From assembly GCA_029202485.1 (NCBI GenBank), contig CP119313.1, positions 3,534,001-3,598,000 of the forward strand: a stretch of 64,000 nucleotides of DNA, in the 5' to 3' direction. The notes below the pieces were generated by a model, which was not told the origin of the DNA, did no database searches, and saw only the letters and a list, made by a program, of their open reading frames with translations. Of this stretch, positions 25,203 through 33,357 are shown one piece after another. Source of the stretch: Candidatus Pedobacter colombiensis. Lineage in GTDB: Bacteria > Bacteroidota > Bacteroidia > Sphingobacteriales > Sphingobacteriaceae. Positions within the stretch are counted from its first letter, which is position 1, and each line of letters opens with the position of its first letter. Position numbers and translations under genes: made by a program.

Positions 25203-26870
25203 TTAAGGCTTACTTTTACCTTCATCCAAACTGTCTGAATAAGAGTTTGCATGTGTATAATCAATAAGAGACACCTTATAATCTGTAGGTACAAAACTTG
25301 ATGAAGTACTCAATGCCATACCTAATTCAAACCTTAACGGATAAGGTGTTTGCAACAAACTACCTTCCGGTATATAAGGAAAACTCTCCATATATGACTG
25401 CATTACGTTTGGAGCTATCCTACGATTAACATAAGCCCTTGTAAGCTGATAAGGATGATGTAAACCTGCTGCACCTAGCAATTCAACTGCGCTAGCTACG
25501 GTGAGCCTGTGGAAGTTAAATACCCTCACTTTTTTATCCTCCACAACCAGACCTTTCATTAAACTAGGATCTTGAGTTGCAACACCTGTTGGACAAGTAT
25601 TACTGTTACATTCCAATGCCTGTATACATCCTAATGCAAACATCATCCCTCTTGCAGAATTACATAAATCAGCACCAAGGGCAATATTTTTAACCAGATC
25701 AAATCCTGAAGCCACTTTACCCGAGGCTATTATTTTAATATGCTGTTTTAGGTTAAATCCTGTAAGCACGTCAAACACAAAAGCTACAGCCTCTCGCAAA
25801 GGCATACCTACAGCATTTGAAAACTCTTGTGGAGAAGCACCGGTACCACCTTCACCACCATCCACAGTAATAAAATCTACATAGATACCAGTTTCTACCA
25901 TTGCCTTACAAATCGCAAAAAACTCACTTCTACGTCCGATACACAATTTTATACCAACAGGCTTCCCTCCCGATAGTTCACGAAGCTGTTTTACAAAACC
26001 CAACAACTCAATTGGAGTTTTAAAAGCAGAATGGCCTGGAGGAGAAATTACATCCAACCCTTCTTTTACCAACCTGATTCTTGCAATTTCGGGTGTAACC
26101 TTACGGCCAGGCAATATCCCACCATGGCCAGGCTTAGCACCTTGTGAAAGCTTAATTTCAACCATTTTAACCTGATCGCCTTGAGCACGTTCGGCAAAAG
26201 CATCAGGGTTAAAAGTCCCATCGTGGTGACGGCAACCGAAATATCCGGTTCCAATCTGCCAAATCAAATCTCCACCTGGACTGGCATGATAATCACTTAT
26301 TCCACCTTCACCTGTATTGTGTGCAAAGTTACCCAGCTTAGCACCTCCGTTTAGGGCCATGATCGCATTCTGACTTAATGAACCAAAGCTCATAGCCGAA
26401 ATGTTATAGATACTGGCAGAATAAGGCTTTAAACAAGCCGGTCCACCAACCAATACACGCGGATCTGAATTCAGTTCGTGGTGACTGATAGCTGAAATAC
26501 TATGGCTCAACCATTCATAGCCATTCTCATACACATCTAATTGCGTTCCAAAAGGTATGGTATCATTTTCCATTTTGGCCCTTTGATAAATCAGGGAGCG
26601 ATTTAAACGACTGAAAGGTTTACCATTGGTATCACTCTCTACAAAATACTGATAAACTTTAGGTCTGAGATCCTCCATCAAATACCTTAATCTACCTAAA
26701 ACAGGATAATTCCTTACAATACTATGTTTAGGCTGATATAGATCATAAATACCTAACAAAACAACCGGACCGGTAAAAATGGCGATCCACCATAGCGGTG
26801 GATAAGTTAATCCCAACATCACAGTTAACGCTACTAAAAATGCCGCAATTGCGATAAATGCTTTTCTCAT
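25203..26870 (-). CDS. FMN-binding glutamate synthase family protein, membrane-anchored
   Basis: A 555-residue protein, started at the ATG at 26870; a TTG nine bases upstream is less likely. Two hydrophobic segments in the first 45 residues (AFIAIAAFLVALTVMLG and WIAIFTGPVVLLG) indicate membrane anchoring. The rest is the FMN-binding (beta/alpha)8 domain of glutamate synthase: SAMSFGSLSQNAIMALN, GEGGISDYH, KLSQGAKPGHGG, the FMN motif VDGGEGGTGASP and the iron-sulfur-type cysteines in CNSNTCPTGVATQ. There is no glutaminase domain, so it is not a standard GltB. The substrate is unknown. Confidence 0.88.
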   Translation of the reverse strand: MRKAFIAIAAFLVALTVMLGLTYPPLWWIAIFTGPVVLLGIYDLYQPKHSIVRNYPVLGRLRYLMEDLRPKVYQYFVESDTNGKPFSRLNRSLIYQRAKMENDTIPFGTQLDVYENGYEWLSHSISAISHHELNSDPRVLVGGPACLKPYSASIYNISAMSFGSLSQNAIMALNGGAKLGNFAHNTGEGGISDYHASPGGDLIWQIGTGYFGCRHHDGTFNPDAFAERAQGDQVKMVEIKLSQGAKPGHGGILPGRKVTPEIARIRLVKEGLDVISPPGHSAFKTPIELLGFVKQLRELSGGKPVGIKLCIGRRSEFFAICKAMVETGIYVDFITVDGGEGGTGASPQEFSNAVGMPLREAVAFVFDVLTGFNLKQHIKIIASGKVASGFDLVKNIALGADLCNSARGMMFALGCIQALECNSNTCPTGVATQDPSLMKGLVVEDKKVRVFNFHRLTVASAVELLGAAGLHHPYQLTRAYVNRRIAPNVMQSYMESFPYIPEGSLLQTPYPLRFELGMALSTSSSFVPTDYKVSLIDYTHANSYSDSLDEGKSKP

Positions 26871-26949
26871 ACTTATCAATTATACTAAATAACCTGCAAA
26901 TTGACCAATAATAATCCAATTTCGGCCTAAGATTTGTGTAATTTTACAT

Positions 26950-27570
26950 ATGTTTATCAAAATCTATCCTGAGAACCCAAATCCTAAAGCAATAGAACAA
27001 GTTGTTGAGGTCTTAAAAAAGGGAGGATTAATCATCTATCCTACTGATACTGTGTATGGTTTAGGTTGCGACATCACCAATCAAAAGGCTATTGAGAAAA
27101 TATGCAGGATAAGAGGGATTAAACCTGAAAAGGCAAATTTTTCTTTTATATGTTCTGATCTGAGACACATTTCTGATTACATCAAACCTATTGATACTGC
27201 AACTTTCAGAGTGCTTAAAAAGGCGCTTCCTGGTCCGTTTACATTTATTTTCAATGCAAACAACAATGTACCAAAACTACTTAGTTCTAATAAAAAAACT
27301 GTAGGTATAAGGGTGCCCGACAATGAGATTGCACAGGAGATTGTAAGGCAATTGGGAAACCCTATTCTTTCTACCTCTATCCGTGATGATGATGAGGTAA
27401 TTGAGTACTCGACAGACCCAGAGTTGATCCATGAAAAATACGAGGATTTAGTAGATATCGTAATCGATGGCGGATATGGTGACAATGAAGCATCTACTGT
27501 TGTAGACTGTACCTCGGGTGATTTTGAGATTATCCGTGAAGGAAAAGGAGATCTCAACAGCCTTCTATAA
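26950..27570 (+). CDS. L-threonylcarbamoyladenylate synthase (Sua5/YciO/YrdC family)
   Basis: A 206-residue protein of the YrdC fold, which condenses threonine, bicarbonate and ATP to threonylcarbamoyl-AMP for the t6A37 tRNA modification. Signature segments are GGLIIYPTDTVYGLGCD (about 24-40), KxxRG-like KICRIRGIKPEKANFSFIC (binding the adenylate), PGPFTFIF and VGIRVPDN. Without the Sua5 C-terminal domain it is either TsaC or the paralogue YciO; the sequence FSFICSDLRHISDY looks rather YciO-like, so the symbol is left empty. Three bases separate the octamer TAATTTTA (one base off the -7 consensus) from the ATG. Confidence 0.85.
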   Translation: MFIKIYPENPNPKAIEQVVEVLKKGGLIIYPTDTVYGLGCDITNQKAIEKICRIRGIKPEKANFSFICSDLRHISDYIKPIDTATFRVLKKALPGPFTFIFNANNNVPKLLSSNKKTVGIRVPDNEIAQEIVRQLGNPILSTSIRDDDEVIEYSTDPELIHEKYEDLVDIVIDGGYGDNEASTVVDCTSGDFEIIREGKGDLNSLL

Positions 27571-27598
27571 TTTCATTCAAATAGTTATATTTATCCGT

Positions 27599-28783
27599 AT
27601 GGCTAAATCATTAAATCTACAAGCTTTTAAAGACTTCTTTCGTTCTGGTCAAATTGGTGGGGTTATATTACTTGTTTGCGTAGCTGTTTCTCTATTTATT
27701 GCCAATTCATCATATGCCTCAGCGTTTTCTACATTATTGGCTACAGACTTAGGTTTTACCTTCGGTACACAAGCTTTTACATTTAGTGTATCAGCCTGGA
27801 TAAATGATGCCTTAATGGCCATATTCTTTTTATTGGTAGGACTTGAGATTAAAAGGGAAATGGTGGAAGGCGAACTTTCTTCTATAAAAAAAGCATCTCT
27901 ACCTGTAGTAGCTGCTTTAGGCGGAATGCTGGTCCCCGCTTTCATTTATTTCATGCTCAACAAAGGACATTCTACCGCTTCGGGCTGGGGTATTCCTATG
28001 GCTACAGACATTGCTTTTGCACTAGCTATTATATCCATGCTTGGCAAAAGCGTACCTACTTCTTTAAAAGTATTTTTAGCAGCTTTGGCTATTGTAGACG
28101 ACCTTGGCGCTATTTTAGTAATTGCTGTATTTTACACCAATCAAGTTCATTTTGATTATCTGCTGATGGCCGGTGGAGTTTTTGCCCTATTACTAGCCTT
28201 TAATTTTTTTAATATTAAACAACTCTATTTTTACATTATACCCGGCATATTTCTATGGTATTTTATTCACCACTCAGGTATACATGCTACCATTGCAGGG
28301 GTACTTCTAGCCTTAACCATTCCAACAAATAAAACCAACGTGGAATCGCCGCTCGAAAAGTTGGAGCATTTGCTTAACGGACCTGTAAATTATTTTATCA
28401 TGCCTGTTTTCGCATTAGCCAATACCAATATCACCTTTCAAAAGGAGATGATCAGCGGACTTGCATCCCCACTTGGTCTGGGTATTATTATCGGCTTGTT
28501 TATGGGCAAAACCGTAGGGGTGACGCTATTCTCATGGATAGCCGTAAAACTTAAACTTGGCAGTCTACCTAGCAGATCTGGCTGGAAACATATTATAGGG
28601 TTAGGTATGCTGGCCGGCATCGGCTTTACCATGTCCATTTTTATTTCCTTATTATCTTTTAGTGATGAGCTTCATATTACAGAAGCTAAGTTTGCAGTGC
28701 TTTGTGCTTCTGTAATATCAGGCCTCATTGGGTTTATCTTTTTAAAATCTATTCCTAAAAAGAAAGCAGAAGTTATTGCTTAA
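27599..28783 (+). CDS. nhaA: Na+/H+ antiporter NhaA
   Basis: A 394-residue inner-membrane antiporter that exports Na+ in exchange for protons. The start was set at 27599 (MAKSLNLQAF); the longer frame overlaps the preceding gene and adds residues unlike the family. About 12 hydrophobic segments. WINDALMAIFFLLVGLEIKREMV is the conserved TM3-4 region. GIPMATDIAFALAI carries the ion-binding Asp of the TD motif, and ALAIVDDLGAILVIAVFY holds the DD pair equivalent to D163/D164 of E. coli. The 3' end overlaps the convergent trpA gene by 11 nt. Confidence 0.95.
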   Translation: MAKSLNLQAFKDFFRSGQIGGVILLVCVAVSLFIANSSYASAFSTLLATDLGFTFGTQAFTFSVSAWINDALMAIFFLLVGLEIKREMVEGELSSIKKASLPVVAALGGMLVPAFIYFMLNKGHSTASGWGIPMATDIAFALAIISMLGKSVPTSLKVFLAALAIVDDLGAILVIAVFYTNQVHFDYLLMAGGVFALLLAFNFFNIKQLYFYIIPGIFLWYFIHHSGIHATIAGVLLALTIPTNKTNVESPLEKLEHLLNGPVNYFIMPVFALANTNITFQKEMISGLASPLGLGIIIGLFMGKTVGVTLFSWIAVKLKLGSLPSRSGWKHIIGLGMLAGIGFTMSIFISLLSFSDELHITEAKFAVLCASVISGLIGFIFLKSIPKKKAEVIA

Positions 28784-29540
28784 ATTTTTGCATAAAAGTT
28801 TTGATGCTGCCGTTTAAATCATTTGCATCAAGTGCTTTAACAAAGGCGCTACCTATAATTGCACCATTGGCATACTGACAAGCCTTATCAAAGGTTGCTT
28901 TGCTGTTGATTCCAAAACCGATCATCGTTGGGTTATTTAACTTCATATCGGCAATTCTGGAGAAATAGTTCTCTGTACTTTCTGACACTTGCAGATGCTG
29001 ACCTGTAGTAGCGGAAGAAGATAGTAGGTAAATAAAGCCATTGCTTAATCTATCAATTTTATGGATACGATCCGGCGAAGTTTGAGGGGTAACTAAAAAG
29101 ATGTTACTCAAACCATTTTCCTCAAATATCGTTTGATATAATTCTTCATATTCTACCATAGGTAGATCGGGCACAATGCAACCATCTACTCCTACTTCCA
29201 CACAAGCTTTACAAAAATTCTCTACGCCAAATTGCAAAACAGGATTTACATATCCCATCAGTAAAACAGGAATACTTACCTTTTTGCGAAGATCTTTAAG
29301 TTGCTCAAACAACAGTTTCAAGGCCATTCCCTGGTCTAATGATTGTTTGCTACTGGCCTGAATGGTTGGCCCATCAGCAACCGGATCAGAATAGGGAAAT
29401 CCGATCTCTAAAAGGTCGGCCCCAGACTGCTCCAATGCTTCTGCTATCTGTAACGTATCGTTTAATCCCGGATAACCCGCCGTATAGTATATTGATAATA
29501 TGTTCTTTTTGTTCTGAAAAAGTTCCTTTATTCTGCTCAT
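28773..29540 (-). CDS. trpA: Tryptophan synthase alpha subunit
   Basis: A 255-residue TIM-barrel enzyme that splits indole-3-glycerol phosphate to indole and glyceraldehyde-3-phosphate and passes indole to TrpB. The catalytic acids are E45 (LLEIGFPYSDP) and D56 (VADGP), equivalent to E49 and D60 in E. coli. A phosphate-binding GFGINS motif lies near 213. Last gene of the trpD-F-B-A transcript, 18 nt after trpB. Its end overlaps convergent nhaA, and no terminator is visible. Confidence 0.96.
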   Translation of the reverse strand: MSRIKELFQNKKNILSIYYTAGYPGLNDTLQIAEALEQSGADLLEIGFPYSDPVADGPTIQASSKQSLDQGMALKLLFEQLKDLRKKVSIPVLLMGYVNPVLQFGVENFCKACVEVGVDGCIVPDLPMVEYEELYQTIFEENGLSNIFLVTPQTSPDRIHKIDRLSNGFIYLLSSSATTGQHLQVSESTENYFSRIADMKLNNPTMIGFGINSKATFDKACQYANGAIIGSAFVKALDANDLNGSIKTFMQKFKQ

Positions 29541-29558
29541 TACTTTTTAGCTATTCAA

Positions 29559-30740
29559 TTATAAATTAAAGTACTTCATATAAGTATCCATATCCTTATC
29601 TCCTCTTCCCGACAGACAAACGACTACATTTTCTTTTCCGGTGAAGGTCATCTTCTCCAGGTAAGCCAACGCGTGTGCGCTCTCAATTGCAGGAATAATT
29701 CCCTCCATTTGAGTAAGTAACAAACCAGCCTGTAACGCTTCATCATCTGTGATAGATACATATTGTCCACGACCTGTTTTAAACAAATGTGCATGTTGAG
29801 GGCCGATACCAGGGTAGTCTAATCCAGCCGACACAGAATGAGGCTCTACCACCTGTCCATCGGCTGTCTGCATCAAAATACTTCTGCTTCCATGCAATAC
29901 ACCTTCTTTACCTAAGAATGTTGTTGCAGCCGAGAAACCGGTATCTACGCCTTTACCACCAGCTTCAACAGCAATCAGCTTTACCTTTTCATCATCAATA
30001 AAATGGTAAAACATCCCCATTGCATTACTACCACCGCCAACGCAAGCCAGTACATAGTCAGGCTGATCATTTCCTGTTTGTTCAATCAATTGCTTCCTGG
30101 TTTCTTCAGAGATAATAGATTGAAAGATGGCCACCATATCAGGATAAGGATGTGGTCCAACTACCGATCCAATGATATAATGGGTATCAACAGGGTTGTT
30201 GATCCAGTCGCGCATGGCCTCATTAGTCGCATCCTTTAAAGTTTTACTACCTGAAGTTGCCGGTACCACTTTTGCTCCTAGCATTTTCATCCTGGCTACA
30301 TTAGGAGCCTGACGTTGAATATCCACCTCTCCCATATAGACTACGCACTCTAAACCTCTTAAAGCACATACCGTCGCAGTAGCTACGCCATGCTGACCTG
30401 CACCTGTTTCGGCAATAATGCGTTTTTTACCAAGGCGTTCAGCCAATAGGATCTGTCCAATGGTATTGTTAATCTTATGCGCACCGGTATGATTCAAATC
30501 CTCTCTTTTCAGAAAAATATTGGCATTGTATTTTTTCGACAGGCGGTTAGCCAGATACAAAGGAGAAGGTCGGCCAACATAATCTTTAAGTAGCTGATGA
30601 AATTCCTTTTGGAAGGATTCATCGCCAATTATTTTAAGGTAATTCTGTCTCAGCTCTTCTACATTGGGATAAAGCATTTCGGGGATATATGCTCCACCAA
30701 AATCTCCATAATAACCTTTATCATTTACAAAATAACTCAT
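29559..30740 (-). CDS. trpB: Tryptophan synthase beta subunit
   Basis: A 393-residue PLP enzyme that joins indole and serine to tryptophan. The PLP Schiff-base lysine is K89 in HTGAHKINN. The phosphate-binding glycine loop is CVGGGSNAMG near 230. The catalytic glutamate is in AETGAGQHG. The N-terminus YYGDFGGAYIPEML is typical of TrpB1. It overlaps trpF by 4 nt (ATGA), indicating translational coupling. Confidence 0.97.
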   Translation of the reverse strand: MSYFVNDKGYYGDFGGAYIPEMLYPNVEELRQNYLKIIGDESFQKEFHQLLKDYVGRPSPLYLANRLSKKYNANIFLKREDLNHTGAHKINNTIGQILLAERLGKKRIIAETGAGQHGVATATVCALRGLECVVYMGEVDIQRQAPNVARMKMLGAKVVPATSGSKTLKDATNEAMRDWINNPVDTHYIIGSVVGPHPYPDMVAIFQSIISEETRKQLIEQTGNDQPDYVLACVGGGSNAMGMFYHFIDDEKVKLIAVEAGGKGVDTGFSAATTFLGKEGVLHGSRSILMQTADGQVVEPHSVSAGLDYPGIGPQHAHLFKTGRGQYVSITDDEALQAGLLLTQMEGIIPAIESAHALAYLEKMTFTGKENVVVCLSGRGDKDMDTYMKYFNL

Positions 30741-31375
30741 ATTGTTAGTTTATGCTTAAAATCGTTCAATTTATCTATATCCTTTAAACCCGGTGCCAGC
30801 TCAAATCTGCTGTTGATGTCAACGGCATACAAACGGGAATCATTTATTTGTTTCAACTGCTCAATACTATCCAGACCTATGCCTCCACTTAAAAAATAAG
30901 GCTTATTTAGCTTATATTTTTCCAGAAGCGACCAGTTAAAAACTTTACCCGAGCCACCATGATCCGGGGTTTGCGTATCAAACAAAAAGTAATCGGCTAC
31001 ATTTGCATAGGCATTTAGGATATCTAAATCAAATTGCTCATCCACGCCAAATGCTTTTATCAACACTGTACCGGCATCTGCAAGCAGCCCTTTTAAGGCA
31101 ATGCAATATTTTACAGGCTCTTGCCCATGTAGCTGAACAGCATTTAACCCATACAAAACCGACAGCTGAGCAACCCTATCCAGTTCTTCATTTACAAAAA
31201 CACCTGTGCGCCTGATACCTGCGGGTAAATTTTTAACAAAGGAAGGAGTTAAACCATCCACAAAACGTTTAGACCCTCTATAAAAGATAAAGCCTAAATA
31301 ATCGGGTTGCAAAGAGGCAACAGCCTGTATGTTGTCAGGCAATCTCATTCCGCATACTTTCAGTTTAACATCCAT
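30737..31375 (-). CDS. trpF: Phosphoribosylanthranilate isomerase
   Basis: A 212-residue TIM-barrel enzyme that performs the Amadori rearrangement of phosphoribosylanthranilate. The catalytic cysteine is C8 in KVCGMR. The general acid Asp is in FLFDTQTPDHGGSGKVF, and the phosphate-binding motifs are FLSGGIG and AVDINSRFE. It lies between trpD (35 nt upstream) and trpB (4-nt overlap). In many bacteria trpC would sit here; it is absent. Confidence 0.95.
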   Translation of the reverse strand: MDVKLKVCGMRLPDNIQAVASLQPDYLGFIFYRGSKRFVDGLTPSFVKNLPAGIRRTGVFVNEELDRVAQLSVLYGLNAVQLHGQEPVKYCIALKGLLADAGTVLIKAFGVDEQFDLDILNAYANVADYFLFDTQTPDHGGSGKVFNWSLLEKYKLNKPYFLSGGIGLDSIEQLKQINDSRLYAVDINSRFELAPGLKDIDKLNDFKHKLTI

Positions 31376-31410
31376 TTGGTTTACATTTAATACCCTTATT
31401 AAAAGGTAGT

Positions 31411-32400
31411 TTATCTTCCTGTTAGTTTTTTAAAGCTATCCATTGCCTTTTCTCCCATCAAAGAAGCTTCGGCTTCATAAAAGCAATCTCCAAAAGTTTT
31501 AGTATCATCTATGGTCTGTATGGCCAGGGCAGCGTTACATAACACCACGCTATTCTGTTCATCAGTACCTTTACCATTCAACACATTCATGAATATCTCA
31601 GCGGATGACTCAACCGTATCTCCCCCTTTTATGCGATCTTCAGTGATCTGCTCAAAACCCAGATCAGCTACTTTTATCAGCGCCTCTCCTTTTTTGCTGA
31701 AAGTTTTGATATCGCAGGTTAAAGAAACCTCATCAAAACCATTAACAGCATGTAATATGGTATAGTTTTTATCTGTATCCTGATATAAATAAGCGTATAA
31801 ACGTGCAAGCTCCAGGCTAAAAACACCTACAATCTGATTTTTGGGTTGCGCCGGATTAACCATTGGCCCCAGCATATTGAAAAACGTTTTTACACCAAGT
31901 TCTTTACGGATAGGTGCAACAGTTTTCATTGCCGGATTAAATAAAGGAGCATGAATGAAACAAATACCGGCCTGATCGAGACTTCTTTTTAACACATCCT
32001 GATTATTGGTAAACGAATACCCCAGGTATTCCATCACATTAGATGATCCGCAGCCAGATGACACTCCATAATTACCATGTTTAGCTACTTTATACCCGGC
32101 TCCCGCTGTAACAAATGAGGCCAGAGTAGAAATGTTAAAGGTATCCTTGCCATCGCCACCAGTACCACAAAGATCTACCAGCTCAAAATCAGAAAAATCT
32201 AATTTTATACACAAATCAAGCATTGCATCCCTAAAGCCCTGCAACTCTTCAACGGTAATATTACGCATACCATAAGCCGTAATGAATGCAGCGATTTGCG
32301 AAGTATTAAACTCCCCCATTGCGATAGCCGTTAAAATCCTTTGCGCTTCGGCTCTGCTAAAGGTCTTGTTTTCAAACAGGTGATTAAGTATCTTCTTCAT
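31411..32400 (-). CDS. trpD: Anthranilate phosphoribosyltransferase
   Basis: A 329-residue enzyme that transfers phosphoribose from PRPP to anthranilate. The start is MKKILNHLF at 32400; the longer open frame runs into the attenuator hairpin and is not coding. The PRPP-binding motif GTGGDGKDTFN is at residues 79-89. KHGNYGVSSGCGSSNVMEY and the metal-binding DEVS segment follow. It is the first structural gene after the attenuator, so expression of the whole trpDFBA set passes that control. trpE, trpG and trpC are not in the window. Confidence 0.96.
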   Translation of the reverse strand: MKKILNHLFENKTFSRAEAQRILTAIAMGEFNTSQIAAFITAYGMRNITVEELQGFRDAMLDLCIKLDFSDFELVDLCGTGGDGKDTFNISTLASFVTAGAGYKVAKHGNYGVSSGCGSSNVMEYLGYSFTNNQDVLKRSLDQAGICFIHAPLFNPAMKTVAPIRKELGVKTFFNMLGPMVNPAQPKNQIVGVFSLELARLYAYLYQDTDKNYTILHAVNGFDEVSLTCDIKTFSKKGEALIKVADLGFEQITEDRIKGGDTVESSAEIFMNVLNGKGTDEQNSVVLCNAALAIQTIDDTKTFGDCFYEAEASLMGEKAMDSFKKLTGR

Positions 32401-32440
32401 AATATGACTTCTAAAACGAAGTTTAAAAAGGTTGTAAAAC

Positions 32441-32465
32441 AAAAAAGGTTGCCTTAAAGCAACCC
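32441..32465 (-). terminator. trp attenuator terminator
   Basis: On the minus strand GGTTGC (32464-32459) pairs with GCAACC (32452-32447) around a 6-nt loop, and six T follow. It lies between the leader peptide and trpD. Its 5' arm, extended to GGGTTGC (32465-32459), can alternatively pair with the antiterminator segment at 32503-32509. Confidence 0.8.
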
Positions 32466-32502
32466 TCAAATATTATTATATAAAATAAAAACGTTCAATA
32501 CA

Positions 32503-32533
32503 GGGTTACACTACGCATTTGCGTTGTGCCACC
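32503..32533 (-). promoter_or_regulatory. trp attenuator: alternative pairing segments 1 and 2
   Basis: Segment 1 (GGTGGCAC, 32533-32526) lies over the Trp and His codons. It pairs with segment 2 (GTGTAACC, 32511-32504) in seven of eight positions, counting one wobble, and ACGC/GCGT adds an inner stem. Segment 2 shifted by two (GTAACCC, 32509-32503) pairs with GGGTTGC (32465-32459), seven pairs including one G-U, as the antiterminator. A ribosome stalled on the Trp codons frees segment 2; one reaching the stop covers it and lets the terminator form. This is the classic logic of ribosome-mediated attenuation. Confidence 0.72.
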
Positions 32534-32564
32534 ACCAGTTATTAAGTCCGTTTGTTAGTATCAT
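32511..32564 (-). CDS. trpL: trp leader peptide (17 aa, three consecutive Trp)
   Basis: ATG at 32564 opens MILTNGLNNWWWHNANA followed by TAG at 32511-32513. Three tandem TGG codons at positions 10-12 are far above chance and are the signature of a tryptophan leader peptide. It lies directly upstream of the terminator/antiterminator pair and trpD. The peptide itself has no role beyond sensing charged tRNA-Trp by its translation. The promoter is five bases upstream, so the leader ORF may be read as a leaderless mRNA. Confidence 0.85.
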   Translation of the reverse strand: MILTNGLNNWWWHNANA

Positions 32565-32569
32565 TAAAG

Positions 32570-32601
32570 CAAATATGGAATTGTTTTTGCAAAGGAGCAA
32601 A
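32570..32601 (-). promoter_or_regulatory. trp operon promoter (-33 TTTG, N20, -7 CATATTTG)
   Basis: On the minus strand TTTG (32601-32598) is followed by 20 nt and CATATTTG (32577-32570), one base off TAnnTTTG. Five bases later comes the leader peptide ATG, so the transcript should begin at or within a few bases of it. Confidence 0.55.
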
Positions 32602-32684
32602 TGTTTCTTAAAAAAAACATAAAATTCTTGCCCTAAGTCCTTTGCGACACACAAACCTCTTCTATTGCATAAAACTTGTTGTCC

Positions 32685-32698
32685 CACTTTATAAAGTG
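32685..32698. promoter_or_regulatory. 14-bp palindrome between trp and the beta-barrel gene
   Basis: CACTTTATAAAGTG is perfectly self-complementary. It lies upstream of both divergent transcripts and about 25 bp before TACTTTTA (32724-32731), a possible -7 element of the plus-strand gene. It could be a dimeric-repressor site; the regulator is unknown. Confidence 0.35.
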
Positions 32699-32763
32699 AG
32701 ACTTTCGATCCATTTACAGGCAATACTTTTACCGCTAATTAATTCACCAAACAAACTAAAAAA

Positions 32764-33324
32764 ATGAAGAAAAAGTTACTATTAGCCCTAACATTCGTTA
32801 CATCAATTGTAATAAGTGCAAATGCTCAGAATTACAAAAAAGTAAAGGTAGACATAGGCCTTGGTTATGCTATACCAAAAGGTGGAGAAAGCGGTGGCAC
32901 AAAGGCTGGAGCTACATTTACAGTAGAACCCCATTATCGCTTATCAGATGCATTATCAGTAGGAGTTAGATTTGAAGGTGCCGGACTGGGGCATTTAACC
33001 AATCCAGGAACCAATGATGAAAAAGTAAAAGTATCGGTATTAACATCCTACTGTGCTACCGGCGAGTATTATTTCAGTAACACCGGCTTCAGGCCATTTG
33101 CAGGTGCCGGCCTCGGGTTTTACAAATCGTCATCAGTAGATATTGATTCCTCAACTGGTAGCAATTTCACAACCATCCCTGGTGCATCAGAGTTTGGTTT
33201 CTTTCCACGTGCGGGTTTTGAAACTGGCCACTTTAGGATGTCAGCCGAATACAACATCATTGGAGGGAACGCAGGATACTTTGCGGCTAAAATTGGTTTC
33301 TTCTTTGGAGGAGGGAAAAAATAA
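32764..33324 (+). CDS. Small outer-membrane beta-barrel protein
   Basis: A 186-residue exported protein with a clear signal peptide ending ISANAQ (residue 22). Alternating aromatic beta strands follow (KVDIGLGYAIPKG, TFTVEPHYRLSDALSVGVRFEGAG, GEYYFSNTGFRPFAGAGLGFY, FFPRAGFETGHFRMSAEYNIIGG). The C-terminal strand AAKIGFFFGGGKK is a poor BAM signal. The fold is like OmpW/OMP_b-brl, eight strands. Function unknown. First of three exported-protein genes with short gaps. Confidence 0.82.
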   Translation: MKKKLLLALTFVTSIVISANAQNYKKVKVDIGLGYAIPKGGESGGTKAGATFTVEPHYRLSDALSVGVRFEGAGLGHLTNPGTNDEKVKVSVLTSYCATGEYYFSNTGFRPFAGAGLGFYKSSSVDIDSSTGSNFTTIPGASEFGFFPRAGFETGHFRMSAEYNIIGGNAGYFAAKIGFFFGGGKK

Positions 33325-33357
33325 GACTAATCCATTTTAAATTAAAAATAAATCAAC

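Noticed and set aside
32511..32723. 70-residue open frame upstream of trpD
   Set aside because: Only its last 17 codons are the leader peptide; the promoter at 32570-32601 lies inside the longer frame, so the upstream part is not translated.
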